DNA from: Candidatus Atribacter fermentans
GTDB taxonomy: Bacteria > Atribacterota > Atribacteria > Atribacterales > Atribacteraceae
Direction of reading: 5' to 3'
Assembly (NCBI GenBank): GCA_012517485.1
Contig: JAAYUT010000172.1
Span: 1 to 6,482 of the forward strand
Length of the DNA stretch: 6,482 nt
Positions 5,903 to 6,482 of this stretch are shown here, one piece after another. Within the stretch, counting starts at the first letter, position 1. The number at the start of each line of letters is the position of its first letter. The notes beneath the pieces were generated by a model. That model ran no database searches. It saw only the letters and a list, made by a program, of their open reading frames with translations, and was not told the DNA's origin. Both the position numbers and the translations under genes were made by a program.

Positions 5903-5931
5903 CTGACAAATTTTGATAAAAAAGATACAAT
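5903..5931 (+). promoter_or_regulatory. Putative sigma70-type promoter for the Lpt-type permease gene
   Basis: CTGACA (5903-5908) and TACAAT (5926-5931) each match five of six consensus bases of TTGACA and TATAAT and are 17 bases apart. The predicted start near 5938 would leave an untranslated leader of about 195 bases before ATG 6133. A second, poorer -10-like TATAAT (5979-5984) lies in the leader without a convincing -35 box. Confidence 0.45.
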
Positions 5932-5979
5932 AGGTTGCTGAGAAATGACTTGTCTGGTTTTCGGAATATATTATTTATT

Positions 5980-6002
5980 ATAATGTTTATTTAAAACATT
6001 AT
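5980..6002. repeat. Perfect 9-bp AT-rich inverted repeat, operator-like
   Basis: Arms ATAATGTTT (5980-5988) and AAACATTAT (5994-6002) flank a 5-base spacer ATTTA. The left arm overlaps the TATAAT at 5979-5984. It is the most symmetric site in the 5785-6132 non-coding stretch. It could bind a dimeric regulator or form a weak RNA hairpin. It is not a terminator: there is no GC stem and no U-tract. The rest of that stretch is AT-rich with no coding potential that I can support, apart from the promoter and ribosome-binding site listed. Confidence 0.45.
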
Positions 6003-6116
6003 TTAATTGTCATTCCATTGCACCTGGGAACTTGTGATCCAAACCTTGTGAACTCAATCTGCAAGGAAAGTTGATGATCTAACCATACGAGATACTACTT
6101 TAAATCCAATCAAAAT

Positions 6117-6122
6117 AGGTGA
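6117..6122 (+). promoter_or_regulatory. Shine-Dalgarno site of the Lpt-type permease gene
   Basis: AGGTGA, complementary to the 16S 3' end, lies 10 bases before ATG 6133. The frame stays open upstream to a TGA at 6049-6051 but contains no ATG, GTG or TTG, so 6133 (or Met5 at 6145) is the start. Confidence 0.45.
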
Positions 6123-6132
6123 CAAAAAACCG

Positions 6133-6482
6133 ATGATTAAAATTATGGATCGCTATATAGCCCGCGAAAGTCTCACAGGCATGTTTACCTGGGTGGGCGC
6201 AGTAACTATTGTTATGTTGGTGGGAATTTTATTCGAGCTTGCTGACTTTTTTGTCAACAAAAAAGTTCCTCTCCTAATCACCTTAGAAATATTGTTATTA
6301 TATATCCCTGCCCAAATGGTGTTAACTTTCCCGATCTCTTATCTTTTAGCCTCTGAACTCCACTTAGGAAGACTGGGAAGAGAAAGCGAGATGGTAGCTA
6401 TTGAAGCTTGTGGTGTCAGCCTGAAAAGGATTTTGTTTCCCTATTTGATAGTATCGATTTTAGTGAGTATTGGTTCTTATTA
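6133..6482 (+). CDS. LptF/LptG (YjgP/YjgQ) family permease, N-terminal part
   Basis: The gene runs off the right edge after 116 complete codons. The start MIKIMDRYIARESLTGMF is the amphipathic lead-in and first membrane helix typical of LptF/LptG. It is followed by VTIVMLVGILFELADFFV, then PLLITLEILLLYIPAQMVLTFPISYLLASELHLGRLGRESEMVAIEACGVSLKRILFPYLI. The block SYLLAS...LGRLGRESEMVAIEACGVSLKRI corresponds to the conserved coupling-helix region that contacts the LptB ATPase; the Glu in SEMVAIEA is the family hallmark. LptF and LptG form the membrane channel of the LptB2FG exporter, which extracts lipopolysaccharide from the inner membrane, so the host is probably diderm. F and G cannot be told apart from this half. 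The full protein is normally about 350-400 residues. It has its own promoter candidate and a long leader and is not part of an upstream operon here. Confidence 0.9.
   Translation, partial: MIKIMDRYIARESLTGMFTWVGAVTIVMLVGILFELADFFVNKKVPLLITLEILLLYIPAQMVLTFPISYLLASELHLGRLGRESEMVAIEACGVSLKRILFPYLIVSILVSIGSY

Noticed and set aside
6010..6056. Possible dispersed repeat beginning GTCATTCC
   Set aside because: It is only loosely reminiscent of known intergenic repeats; I see no internal symmetry or second copy in the window.
6052..6132. N-terminal extension of the Lpt permease (VDDLTIRDTTLNPIKIGDKKP)
   Set aside because: The frame is open but contains no usable start codon, and LptF/LptG proteins normally begin at the MDRYI-like segment.

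Overview
The window reads as a piece of a low-GC, diderm bacterial chromosome. An LptF/LptG-type permease at the right edge points to an outer membrane. The dispersed purine/pyrimidine-biased inverted repeats at the left and the general gene style recall Atribacterota-like genomes, but that assignment is tentative and rests on recall, not on a search. There is no phage, CRISPR, rRNA or tRNA signal.

Layout. 2-151 is the C-terminal tail of a BioY biotin-transporter S component. 152-615 is non-coding. It holds a compound inverted-repeat element (205-366), a second hairpin repeat (432-486) and a well-spaced sigma70-type promoter (537-565) with palindromes around its -10 box. A tight operon follows on the + strand: a ZIP/GufA-type metal transporter (616-1365), an OmpR/PhoB-type response regulator (1370-2071) and a membrane histidine kinase (2074-3372). 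The gaps are only 4 and 2 bases. The kinase gene overlaps, stop codon on stop codon, a convergent yigZ/IMPACT-family gene (3369-4046, - strand). Divergent from yigZ is a pair of short-chain chromate-transporter (CHR) genes (4074-4622 and 4619-5140), joined by a TTGA stop/start overlap. The - strand from 5236 to 5784 carries a broken lipoprotein-like gene that can be read only by joining two frames and passing one TGA stop. 5785-6132 is AT-rich and non-coding, with a good promoter candidate (5903-5931) and a perfect 9-bp inverted repeat (5980-6002). It leads into an LptF/LptG-family permease cut off by the right edge.

How the genes may work together. The ZIP transporter and the two-component system appear to be one transcription unit. 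The kinase's extracytoplasmic loop has a Met/His cluster, so a metal- or envelope-responsive circuit controlling its own transporter is a reasonable hypothesis. The paired CHR genes probably form one two-subunit anion transporter. The YigZ gene, the lipoprotein relic and the Lpt permease look like unrelated neighbours. I see no clearly new multi-gene system. The most unusual items are the decayed lipoprotein gene and the ZIP-plus-two-component operon with its palindromic promoter.
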